Shown here piece after piece: positions 1 to 5,538 of a stretch of 5,538 bases of DNA. The stretch's first letter is position 1; the number at the start of each line of letters is the position of its first letter. Below the pieces are notes generated by a model that saw only the letters and a program-made list of their open reading frames with translations, ran no database searches and was not told the DNA's origin. Source of the stretch: Fidelibacterota bacterium (GTDB taxonomy: Bacteria; Pseudomonadota; Alphaproteobacteria; Rhodospirillales; Rhodospirillaceae); NCBI GenBank assembly GCA_947473445.1, contig CANJEU010000166.1, positions 1 through 5,538 on the forward strand, given 5' to 3'. Both the position numbers and the translations under genes were made by a program.

Positions 1-111
1 GCGATCGATGCGACCGAAGTCGCCGCCGAGACGGTGGTGGCCGAAGTTGAAGCCGTCGTGACGGATGTTGCGGCGATCGATGCGACCGTGAAAACCGCCG
101 AAACCGTGGTA
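1..111 (+). repeat. Degenerate in-frame 72-base tandem repeat inside fliK
   Basis: Bases 1-39 and 73-111 are related in frame at an offset of 72 bases (24 codons). The first 15 bases (gcgatcgatgcgacc) are identical, and the peptides read AIDATEVAAETVV and AIDATVKTAETVV. A third, weaker echo (TTEKVVAPEAVV) follows at about 145-180, after a short VQTTVQTT duplication at 127-150. The first copy touches the window edge, so the array may continue upstream. The repeat codes for part of the low-complexity FliK N-terminal region. Confidence 0.7.
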
Positions 112-1281
112 GATGTGAAAGCAGCTGTGCAAACGACCGTGCAAACCACCGAGAAAGTGGTCGCGCCGGAAGCCGTGGTGAAAGATCCCGCCCGCGTGCA
201 GCAGGCGATCAGCGCTTACGCGCCCGCCCAGGAAACCGAAGAACTCGCCGCTGTCGCGGTGGAAACCGATGTGGCCGCCACCGAAACAAAGGTCGCGACG
301 AAGGATAATGCCGCCAAGACGCTTGAAGTGCGTTCGGCCGCCGCGCAGGAACAGGCCAACAATCTCGCTCGCCTGCTCGGCAGCGAAAACCGCATCCAGG
401 TGCAGGTGAACGTGAACGCCGCGCAGACCGCCAAGCAGACGGTGGCGGATGTATCGATTTACAATATTTACGCCGGCTACAGCGCCGCTGACGCCATCTC
501 GCTCGCCAACGGCCAGTTCGGCCAGGCCGAAGAGCTTCCCGCGCAGCCGCAGCCTCAGGCGCAAGTTCAGCCGAGCGCGCCGCGTGCAATGGAAAGCTTG
601 GCGCAGGTGGCCGGGCAAGCTCAGGCGCAGGCGCCTCTTCCGGCATCATCCAACGCCGCATCCCCCCAGGCCACACGCGCTGACGCCGCATCGACGCTGT
701 CGACGCTGACGGTTCAGGCGAGCGCCTCTTCGGGCGGCGCCTCCAATGCAAATCTCGGCTTCAGCGCCTTTGCGCAAGGGGGCCAGTCGAACGCGACCGG
801 CCAGGCACAACAGGCCGCCCCCGCCAATCCGACAGATCGCCCGGCCGCCACAGCGCAGCTTGTGATCGACCAGATCAAAGTGAATATCACCAAGGCCGCC
901 AAAGCCGGCCTTGACCGCGTCACCATCCAGCTGAAGCCGGTTGAACTCGGCCGCATCGAGATCAAACTCGAAATGAGCGAAGACCATAAAGTGCGCGTCA
1001 CCGTGACCGCGGACAGCAGAAACACGCTTTCCCTGCTGCAGACCGACGCGCGCGCGCTTGAGCGGACATTGAACGACGCGGGCCTGCGCACGGATGCAAA
1101 CAACCTGCATTTCAATCTGCGCAGCGATACCGACGCCCAATCCACCGATGGCCAGAACGGCCGCGGCACGGGCAAACAAGGCGCCGACGGGCATGCCGAA
1201 GCGGCGGGCGAAACGGACGACATCAATTACGACTACGCAGCCGCGGCGAATGTGCGCGGCGGCGTGGACACATTTGCTTAA
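1..1281 (+). CDS. fliK: Flagellar hook-length control protein FliK, 5'-truncated by the window edge
   Basis: FliK is exported through the flagellar type III apparatus; it sets hook length and makes FlhB switch from hook to filament substrates. The frame is open from base 1, so the true start lies upstream; an internal GTG at base 34 is only the first possible start codon inside the window. Of 426 visible residues, about 1-60 are Val/Ala/Thr-rich repeats, and about 60-270 are low-complexity Ala/Gln/Ser/Pro sequence with stretches such as QPQPQAQVQP, typical of the extended FliK ruler. About 270-375 form the conserved C-terminal hook-length-control domain (PF02120 type), with LKPVELGRIEIKLE at visible residues 311-324. 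A hydrophilic Gly/Asp-rich tail follows, ending in TAA. flgD starts 24 bases downstream and flgE comes next, which supports the call. The N-terminal part alone would not be identifiable; the C-terminal motif and the neighbours decide it. Confidence 0.88.
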   Translation, partial: AIDATEVAAETVVAEVEAVVTDVAAIDATVKTAETVVDVKAAVQTTVQTTEKVVAPEAVVKDPARVQQAISAYAPAQETEELAAVAVETDVAATETKVATKDNAAKTLEVRSAAAQEQANNLARLLGSENRIQVQVNVNAAQTAKQTVADVSIYNIYAGYSAADAISLANGQFGQAEELPAQPQPQAQVQPSAPRAMESLAQVAGQAQAQAPLPASSNAASPQATRADAASTLSTLTVQASASSGGASNANLGFSAFAQGGQSNATGQAQQAAPANPTDRPAATAQLVIDQIKVNITKAAKAGLDRVTIQLKPVELGRIEIKLEMSEDHKVRVTVTADSRNTLSLLQTDARALERTLNDAGLRTDANNLHFNLRSDTDAQSTDGQNGRGTGKQGADGHAEAAGETDDINYDYAAAANVRGGVDTFA

Positions 1282-1305
1282 GCGAGCAAGGACCGGAATA
1301 CGGCC

Positions 1306-1971
1306 ATGGCAATTAGCGGCATCACCTCTCCGAATGTGGCGGTCAATCAAGTCACCACATCGAAGAACAAGCTGGCGAAGGACCTTAACTCCTTCCTCAC
1401 CCTGTTGACGTCACAGCTGAAGAACCAAGATCCGCTGTCGCCGATGGATTCGTCCGAGTTCACTAACCAGCTCGTCGAATTCGCTCAGGTCGAACAGCAG
1501 ATCAGCATGAACGACAACCTGACCAACCTGATCGGTCTGACCAATCAGAGCATCGTCTCGAGCGCCGTGAGCTACATCGGCAAGACCATCGAAGGCGAAA
1601 GCAACCAGGCCCCGCTGCAGGACGGAAAACTGAAGGCGGCCTATGGCCTGGAAGCGGACGCGGACGACGTGACGGTCGTGGTGCGCAACGACGCGGGCGA
1701 TATCATCTACTCGCGGACGATCGACCAGGCCGACGGCAAGTCCAAAGGCGTGCACGCATTCGAGTGGGACGGCAAGGACGCCAACGGCAACCAGCTGCCC
1801 GACGGTCCTTACACCCTGTCGGTGACGGCGCAGACCAACGACGATACGCCGGTGGGAAACTACGTCACCGCCTTCGGGCGCGTGACGGGCGTGACTTCGA
1901 TCAACGGTGCGACCGTGCTTTTGATCGGCAAAGTCGGAATTCCCGTGAATTCCGTGCTGTCGGTGACCTAG
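1306..1971 (+). CDS. flgD: Flagellar hook assembly (hook-capping) protein FlgD
   Basis: FlgD caps the growing hook outside the cell and guides polymerisation of FlgE; it is later replaced by the hook-filament junction proteins. The 221-residue length is normal for the family. The conserved N-terminal FlgD region covers about residues 22-90, with NQDPLSPMD at 40-48 and QLVEFAQVEQQ at 55-65. The C-terminal half, about 95-215, fits the Tudor/Ig-like FlgD domains, with DGPYTLSV and a closing hydrophobic GKVGIPVNSVLSV. The ATG at 1306 is the natural start because the conserved region begins close to it. Upstream, AAGGA at 1288-1292 lies rather far off (13 bases), while a short GGA at 1295-1297 is closer, so initiation may be modest or coupled to fliK, which ends 24 bases earlier. 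It probably shares a transcript with fliK. Confidence 0.96.
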   Translation: MAISGITSPNVAVNQVTTSKNKLAKDLNSFLTLLTSQLKNQDPLSPMDSSEFTNQLVEFAQVEQQISMNDNLTNLIGLTNQSIVSSAVSYIGKTIEGESNQAPLQDGKLKAAYGLEADADDVTVVVRNDAGDIIYSRTIDQADGKSKGVHAFEWDGKDANGNQLPDGPYTLSVTAQTNDDTPVGNYVTAFGRVTGVTSINGATVLLIGKVGIPVNSVLSVT

Positions 1972-1981
1972 GCGGATGAGC

Positions 1982-2012
1982 CGTAAACGAGCGTAAATTA
2001 GCGAAAAATTAG
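1982..2012 (+). repeat. Three A-rich direct repeats at about 10-base period
   Basis: The units cgtaaacgag (1982-1991), cgtaaattag (1992-2001) and cgaaaaattag (2002-2012) follow each other directly. Each begins CG followed by an A-rich run, so the A-tracts sit about one helical turn apart. Such phasing is known to bend DNA and is often found upstream of promoters. A role as a bend or as an activator site here is inference. Confidence 0.55.
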
Positions 2013-2100
2013 ATTACGCGAAGTAAGAAATAAACCAGGCCGGTACCAGTGCACAATTAGCGGGAAACCCTTTTGTGACAAGCCAGAAACGGCCAAAATT

Positions 2101-2106
2101 AAGGAG
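2101..2106 (+). promoter_or_regulatory. Strong Shine-Dalgarno that fixes the flgE start
   Basis: AAGGAG lies 7 bases before the ATG at 2114, which opens MSLFGALFAGVSGL, the usual hook protein N-terminus. The same frame is open upstream to a GTG at 2075, but that would add 13 residues (MTSQKRPKLRRCE) with no counterpart in the family and would place this ribosome binding site inside the gene. Confidence 0.9.
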
Positions 2107-2113
2107 ATGTGAG

Positions 2114-4063
2114 ATGTCGCTGTTCGGTGCATTGTTTGCGGGTGTTTCGGGATTGCGATCGCAATCGGTCGCTATGAGCGCGATAGCTGACAACGTGACC
2201 AACGTGAATACGATTGGTTACAAGGGCACGCAGGTGAACTTCAAAACCTTGATGACCGTGGAGACGTCGCTGACCCAGTACACAGGGGTCGGGGTCCAGT
2301 CGTCCCCGCGTCAGAACGTAGACATTCAGGGCCTCCTGCAGGCGACCACATCTTCAACCGACGTCGCCATCTCTGGTTCAGGCTTCTTCGTCACTAGCTC
2401 TGTCGCGGATGTCGGCAGCAACGACCTTTTCACCTACACCCGTGCTGGCCAGTTCAAAGTCGATAATGCAGGCTATCTGCAGAACGTAGGCGGCGGCTAC
2501 ATGCAGGGCTGGCCCCTAACGTTCTACGACGGCTCGCAGACGGCCAGTACAGTGGAATCAGGCAATGACATCTTCATGAAGGCTTATATTCAGGAAAACG
2601 GCGATAAGCTAATTATCAATGATAATGTCATCGACAACAGTAATCTGCGTCCGTTGAATCTAAATACCATCGGCGGCTTGGCCGCGCCAACCACATCAAT
2701 GGCGTTGGGCGCGAATCTGCCAGCTCAGGCCAACATCAATCATAATGAGCGTGTCAGCGCGCTGATCTTCGATAGCTTGGGCAACCCACACAACCTCAGC
2801 TACAACTTCACCAAGACTGCTGCGAACGAATGGGCCTCAACTATTGAACAGCCCGCACAGTCGGCCGTCGTGACCCAGAAGACACAGAAGGGTGAGGTTT
2901 ACTACGCCGGGGGTCGTATCGACTTTATGAGTGAGGCGCAGTTACCGATCAGTGGAAACCTGATTTTCCAGGTGCACGGCACCGACTTCCAGATTTTGCT
3001 CAACAATGACCCGTCGGCGGTTGACGATGACTTGACGACAGTCGCTACCGCGGACCGCACCATGAGCCAAGTGCTCGATGAACTTGCTCAAGTCATTAAC
3101 GCGAATATGATTGCCGCGTACGGCGGCGCAGGCATTGGCGACGCTCCTACCGTGCCGGGCAATTGGGCGCGCCGCATCTCGGGCGAAAATGGTATCACTT
3201 TCGACAACGTCTCGCCAACGCGGGCCATGACTTTCCAGGTCGACCCGGCCAATCCCATCAAAGATAACGCCGGCAAACAGATCGTTTATCAGAATATCTC
3301 GGCCGGCTATATCGTACCAGCTCTCGATAGTGGTGAAATAGATTCGGGCATCATCGGCGAAGTAACGCTCGCTTGGTACGATCTGTCTGGCAGCAACTAT
3401 GATTCCGCCACTGGCGCCCCAGCCGCTCGGCCACAACGCGGCGCTTCCGCGGTGAAATTCGCCGGGCACGGCGTGCCTGCCGAATTCTTTGGCCGCCACC
3501 CCTCGGAAGCTCCTTCTCCCAAGTTTACAGTAGAAATCGTTTGGGCCAATGGCGCCGAGGATATGCGTGCCGAGAACATGCTAGAGGGCAATCCCCGCAG
3601 TCCGGCGATCGAGACCTTCTTCGGTAATTACCACACGCCAGACGGGCTTACCCAGATGTCGGGCGAATTCCAGCTAAACTCCCTGCAGCAAAATGGGGCT
3701 AAATTCGGCAACTTCTCCGGCGTGACAATTGGTGAGGACGGTATCGTCACCGCCCTGTTCGACAACGGTATCAGGCGTCCGGTGTTCATGATCCCGCTGG
3801 CGAGCTTCACCAATCCGAGCGGGCTGCAGTCTCTATCGGGCAACAGCTGGATCGAGAGTGACTTCTCGGGCTCTCCGATGCTGCGCGAAGCAGGCGGCGT
3901 CGGCAGCGGTTTCATCAACGCCGCAGCCCTCGAATCTTCTACGGTCGACCTAAGCACCGAGTTCACGCGCATGATAACGACTCAGCGTGCCTACTCGTCA
4001 GCCGCTAAAATCATCACAACTGCTGACGAAATGCTGAACGAACTGCTTAATATCAAGCGGTAG
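2114..4063 (+). CDS. flgE: Flagellar hook protein FlgE, long form
   Basis: FlgE polymerises into the hook, the universal joint between basal body and filament, after export through the flagellar type III system and under the FlgD cap. The N-terminus (MSLFGALFAGVSGLRSQS, then DNVTNVNTIGYKG at 26-38) is the rod/hook-type helix and signature; GSGFFV at 88-93 is the next conserved block. The C-terminal helix (VDLSTEFTRMITTQRAYSSA, then KIITTADEMLNELLNIKR) matches the family's closing motif and would pack with the N-terminal helix in the hook core. At 649 residues it is much longer than the roughly 400-residue enterobacterial hook protein. The extra length is in the middle (about 150-600), where exposed D2/D3-like domains lie; it includes a segment DRTMSQVLDELAQVINANM resembling motifs of flagellin-type insert domains. 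Length, the missing FlgF/FlgG context and the preceding flgD favour FlgE over the rod proteins. Codon choice differs from fliK and flgD: CTA, TTA and ATA occur here but not there. A terminator follows 50 bases after the stop. Confidence 0.95.
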   Translation: MSLFGALFAGVSGLRSQSVAMSAIADNVTNVNTIGYKGTQVNFKTLMTVETSLTQYTGVGVQSSPRQNVDIQGLLQATTSSTDVAISGSGFFVTSSVADVGSNDLFTYTRAGQFKVDNAGYLQNVGGGYMQGWPLTFYDGSQTASTVESGNDIFMKAYIQENGDKLIINDNVIDNSNLRPLNLNTIGGLAAPTTSMALGANLPAQANINHNERVSALIFDSLGNPHNLSYNFTKTAANEWASTIEQPAQSAVVTQKTQKGEVYYAGGRIDFMSEAQLPISGNLIFQVHGTDFQILLNNDPSAVDDDLTTVATADRTMSQVLDELAQVINANMIAAYGGAGIGDAPTVPGNWARRISGENGITFDNVSPTRAMTFQVDPANPIKDNAGKQIVYQNISAGYIVPALDSGEIDSGIIGEVTLAWYDLSGSNYDSATGAPAARPQRGASAVKFAGHGVPAEFFGRHPSEAPSPKFTVEIVWANGAEDMRAENMLEGNPRSPAIETFFGNYHTPDGLTQMSGEFQLNSLQQNGAKFGNFSGVTIGEDGIVTALFDNGIRRPVFMIPLASFTNPSGLQSLSGNSWIESDFSGSPMLREAGGVGSGFINAAALESSTVDLSTEFTRMITTQRAYSSAAKIITTADEMLNELLNIKR

Positions 4064-4112
4064 GTAAGAATTTAACAGCCCCCTTCACCCGGGGTAGCTG
4101 AAGACGGGAAGA

Positions 4113-4143
4113 GGTCCGGCGTGAGGATAGCCGGGCCCTTTTT
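4113..4143 (+). terminator. Rho-independent terminator of the hook operon
   Basis: GGTCCGGC (4113-4120) pairs with GCCGGGCC (4130-4137) as an 8-bp stem with one G-U pair around a 9-base loop. It is followed by a run of five T (4139-4143) and another T-rich stretch. It lies 50 bases after the flgE stop and marks the end of the fliK-flgD-flgE transcript. Confidence 0.85.
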
Positions 4144-4182
4144 CTGTTTTCACGTCTTTGCAAAACAAAAACGAACTAACGA

Positions 4183-4244
4183 CCCCCTCCTAGCCTCCCC
4201 CTTTTGGGGAGAGGAAAAACTTCAGAGAGAGGCGCCCCCTCCTA
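4183..4244. repeat. C-rich 10-base direct repeat flanking a small hairpin
   Basis: CCCCCTCCTA occurs at 4183-4192 and again at 4235-4244, offset by 52 bases. Between the copies, CTCCCC (4195-4200) pairs with GGGGAG (4206-4211) around a CTTTT loop. The look is that of a dispersed intergenic repeat of alphaproteobacterial chromosomes, but only copies elsewhere in the genome could show this. Confidence 0.45.
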
Positions 4245-4273
4245 CCTTTTCGACACGTTCCGTTTGATTGCGC

Positions 4274-4299
4274 GGAACCTTGTCGCGTTGGGGATAGTT
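4274..4299 (+). promoter_or_regulatory. Candidate EcfG-type (general stress response) promoter
   Basis: GGAACC at 4274-4279 matches the -35 element of alphaproteobacterial EcfG promoters (GGAAC, 16-17 bases, CGTT). Counting from GGAAC, a 17-base gap leads to AGTT at 4296-4299, one mismatch from the -10 element. Transcription would start near 4306 and give a leader of about 35 bases for the 74-residue membrane protein gene. The same GGAAC is the right arm of the inverted repeat GTTCCG/CGGAAC (4257-4278). The match is imperfect and short motifs arise by chance. Confidence 0.4.
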
Positions 4300-4341
4300 A
4301 CACACGCATACGTTGATTAACCGCCACTCAGAAAAGCGATC

Positions 4342-4566
4342 ATGAAACCCATTACCATCGTCGGCATCGTTCTTATTCTCGGAGGTGTTACCGCGCTCGT
4401 GTTCGGCGGCATCACCTATTCAAAAAACGGGGCGGTCCTTGATGTCCGTGGCCTCCAACTGGAGGCCACGACCAAGGAGAGCGTCCCGATCGCGCAGATT
4501 GCGGCGATCCTGGCGGCCGTTGCCGGCATCGGCCTTGTTGTGGTCGGCGCGCGCAGCAAGTCGTAA
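4342..4566 (+). CDS. Small two-helix inner membrane protein of unknown function
   Basis: The product has 74 residues. A first membrane helix spans about residues 4-25 (ITIVGIVLILGGVTALVFGG), a polar loop follows at about 26-48 with DVRGLQLEATTKES, and a second helix spans about 50-69. The C-terminus is short and basic (GARSKS). The Lys near the N-terminus and the basic tail suggest both ends in the cytoplasm and the loop in the periplasm. I recognise the general type: short bacterial proteins with two helices around a polar loop of the form YxK...VLDV...L. I cannot assign a family name or function. ATG 4342 is chosen because the first helix starts right after it; the Shine-Dalgarno is weak (only AGAAAAG nearby). 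It stands alone between two terminators, with a possible stress-type promoter upstream, and converges with nadC. Confidence 0.75.
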   Translation: MKPITIVGIVLILGGVTALVFGGITYSKNGAVLDVRGLQLEATTKESVPIAQIAAILAAVAGIGLVVVGARSKS

Positions 4567-4592
4567 ACCCGGCTTTGTCAGGTCAACGGATG

Positions 4593-4632
4593 AAACGTCG
4601 GGACAGGCTGAAAATGCCGTCCCGGCGTTTTT
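4593..4632 (+). terminator. Strong rho-independent terminator between convergent genes
   Basis: AAACGTCGGGAC (4593-4604) pairs with GTCCCGGCGTTT (4619-4630) as a 12-bp stem with one G-U pair. The loop can extend the stem by GGC/GCC (4606-4608 and 4616-4618). The T-run continues to 4632. It lies 26 bases after the small membrane protein gene and 9 bases from the nadC stop on the other strand. For nadC the hairpin is followed only by TTTCAT, so termination in that direction is probably weaker. Confidence 0.9.
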
Positions 4633-4641
4633 CTTTCAGAA

Positions 4642-5499
4642 TCACAGACCGCTTTTAAAATCGAGTCCGAGATCGAGGCACGGGGCGGAGTGGGTGATCC
4701 AGCCGACGGAGAGAAGGTCGACGCCAGATTCCGCGATGGGACCGGCCGTTTCCGCCGTGATGGATCCCGAGGCTTCGGTGATTGCACGGCCTCGGACGCG
4801 AGCGACCGCTTCTTTGAGCTGCGCGGGATTCATATTGTCGAGCAGGACCTGGTCGACCCCGATCTCGAGGGCTTCGTCGAGCTGGGCGAGTGTGTCGACT
4901 TCCACTTCGAGCTTGGTGCCCTTGGCAACAGCGGCGCGCGCCGCCTGAATGGCCGCAGACACGCCGCCGGACGCGGCGATGTGGTTATCCTTGATCAGGA
5001 TGGCGTCGAAAAGCCCCATGCGGTGATTGACGGCACCGCCGCACCGCACCGCGTATTTTTCAAGCGCGCGCAGGCCCGGCGTTGTCTTGCGCGTGCAGCA
5101 GATTCGCGCGCGTGTGTGCGCCACAGCGGCAACGAGCGCCGCGGTCGCCGTCGCGATGCCTGAGAGGTGGCCGAGGAAATTGAGCGCGACGCGTTCACCA
5201 ATGAGGATCGACGCAGCGCTGCCCTCCAATTCCAACATGACTTCGCCGGGCGCGACCTTGGCACCGTCGCTGGACCGTTCGACGAGTCTCAAGTTTGGAT
5301 CGACCAACTGGAATACGCGCAGCGCGATGGGAATGCCCGCGACCACGCCGGGCTTGCGCACAACGATAACGGCCGAGGCGCGGCGGTCGGGCGGCACCGT
5401 GGCCGCCGTGGTGATGTCACCGGCGGCGTCCAGGTCTTCGTCGAGCGCGCGATGAATGAGATCGTCGATACCCGCGCGGTCGGGAAGGACGTGCATCAT
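4642..5499 (-). CDS. nadC: Nicotinate-nucleotide pyrophosphorylase (carboxylating), quinolinate phosphoribosyltransferase
   Basis: NadC converts quinolinate and phosphoribosyl pyrophosphate into nicotinate mononucleotide, CO2 and pyrophosphate, the third step of de novo NAD synthesis in the cytoplasm. The 285 residues match the usual family length. The N-terminal domain includes EDLDAAGDITT (21-31) and the GERVALNFLGHLSGIAT helix (101-117). The barrel carries the substrate-binding signatures TRKTTPGLR (136-144), GGAVNHRMGL (154-163), IKDNH (169-173), EVEV (198-201) and LLDN (219-222), ending with LLSVGWITHSAP. The cysteine before TRKT, where many homologues have Asp, is in my recollection common in alphaproteobacteria. 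The start ATG at 5499 is the only in-frame choice apart from the next codon, also ATG, because a TAA lies 39 bases upstream in the same frame. No clear Shine-Dalgarno is visible. In many genomes nadC follows nadA and nadB, but the upstream gene is outside the window. Confidence 0.96.
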   Translation of the reverse strand: MMHVLPDRAGIDDLIHRALDEDLDAAGDITTAATVPPDRRASAVIVVRKPGVVAGIPIALRVFQLVDPNLRLVERSSDGAKVAPGEVMLELEGSAASILIGERVALNFLGHLSGIATATAALVAAVAHTRARICCTRKTTPGLRALEKYAVRCGGAVNHRMGLFDAILIKDNHIAASGGVSAAIQAARAAVAKGTKLEVEVDTLAQLDEALEIGVDQVLLDNMNPAQLKEAVARVRGRAITEASGSITAETAGPIAESGVDLLSVGWITHSAPCLDLGLDFKSGL

Positions 5500-5538
5500 G
5501 AAAGCACCGAACGGAGGCGAGGACGGCTTTAGGTCTTA
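5500..5538 (-). other. Short upstream region of nadC, cut by the window edge
   Basis: On the minus strand this stretch has TAA codons at 5538-5536 and 5531-5529, closing two of three frames just before nadC; either could be the stop of an upstream gene. There is no purine-rich ribosome binding site at the usual distance (the nearest bases read TTCGGTGCTTTC). No promoter can be judged from 39 bases. Confidence 0.4.

Larger units (their letters stand above)
1972..2113 (+). other. A+T-richer flgD-flgE intergenic leader
   Basis: This 142-base gap has about 45% G+C by hand count, clearly below the flanking genes. It holds three A-rich repeats near 1982-2012, three AATTAG words (1996, 2007, 2055), a small palindrome TTGTGACAA at 2073-2081, and the flgE Shine-Dalgarno. 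Its size and composition suggest a promoter or an mRNA leader for flgE. I could not find a convincing sigma-54 (-24/-12), sigma-28 or CtrA site, so any promoter here is inferred. No hairpin plus T-run terminator for flgD is visible, so read-through from fliK-flgD into flgE remains possible. Confidence 0.5.
4064..4341. other. Intergenic region between flgE and the small membrane protein gene
   Basis: These 278 bases hold no credible gene. From left to right they contain the flgE terminator hairpin (4113-4143), an A-rich stretch (about 4161-4178), a C-rich segment with a 10-base direct repeat and a 6-bp hairpin (4183-4244), an inverted repeat GTTCCG/CGGAAC (4257-4262 and 4273-4278), and a candidate promoter for the downstream gene. 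Confidence 0.7.

Noticed and set aside
646..1350. Minus-strand open frame of 234 codons across the fliK 3' half
   Set aside because: It lies opposite the conserved FliK C-terminal domain, has biased Arg/Ala/Gly composition and shows no recognisable family; open antisense frames are expected in G+C-rich genes.
2055..2081. Possible sigma-54 promoter (GG near 2063 and GT at 2075, 12 bases apart) before flgE
   Set aside because: Only the GG and part of the -12 element fit; TGGCAC and TTGC are both absent, so the match is no better than chance.
2942..3499. Minus-strand open frame of 185 codons inside flgE
   Set aside because: It is fully antisense to a well-supported hook gene, with no ribosome binding site or motif that I can see.
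4083..4103. CTTCA/TGAAG inverted repeat just before the flgE terminator
   Set aside because: The stem is only five pairs around an 11-base loop and has no T-run; the following hairpin is the better terminator.
4066..4322. TTAA words near 4070 and 4317 as CtrA sites
   Set aside because: No partner TTAA is found at the required seven-base spacing.
4385..4948. Plus-strand frame of 187 codons spanning the small membrane gene and the end of nadC
   Set aside because: It runs through a strong terminator and over nadC on the other strand; its composition is Ser/Arg/Pro-rich, as in a frame-shifted shadow.
5092..5098. Cys-Cys at residues 134-135 in NadC, next to TRKTTPGLR
   Set aside because: A Cys in place of Asp before TRKT is, as far as I recall, usual in alphaproteobacterial NadC, and all other substrate-binding motifs are intact; I do not consider it a defect.
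4690..5532. Several plus-strand frames opposite nadC
   Set aside because: nadC on the minus strand has full-length family motifs, so these are shadow frames.

Overview
The window is about 5.5 kb of G+C-rich bacterial chromosome. It carries the end of a flagellar hook operon (fliK, flgD, flgE), a small two-helix membrane protein gene, and nadC on the opposite strand. The protein types, the fliK-flgD-flgE order, the NadC wording (CTRKTTPGLR, NHRMGL, IKDNH) and a possible EcfG-type promoter all suggest an alphaproteobacterium. I cannot place the order or genus from sequence alone.

Layout: bases 1-1281 are the 3' part of fliK, open to the left edge, with an Ala/Val/Thr/Gln-rich N-terminal and middle part and a conserved C-terminal hook-length-control domain. 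flgD follows 24 bases later (1306-1971). A 142-base A+T-richer gap with three A-rich repeats at about 10-base spacing separates flgD from flgE. flgE (2114-4063) has a strong Shine-Dalgarno and encodes an unusually long, 649-residue hook protein. A rho-independent terminator (4113-4143) ends this operon. The 278-base gap up to 4341 also holds a C-rich direct repeat, a short hairpin and a candidate stress-type promoter in front of a 74-residue membrane protein gene (4342-4566). A second, strong terminator (4593-4632) lies between that gene and the convergent nadC (5499 down to 4642).

The three flagellar proteins act in one process. FlgE is the hook subunit, FlgD is the cap that lets FlgE assemble at the hook tip, and FliK measures the hook and triggers the switch from hook to filament export. 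NadC makes nicotinate mononucleotide in de novo NAD synthesis and has no evident link to the flagellar genes. The small membrane protein has no assigned function.

I see no CRISPR array, transposon, tRNA, rRNA or clearly novel multi-gene system. The points most worth a second look are the rare-codon bias confined to flgE, the oversized hook protein, the phased A-rich repeats before flgE, the in-frame repeats of FliK, and the possible general-stress promoter of the small membrane gene.
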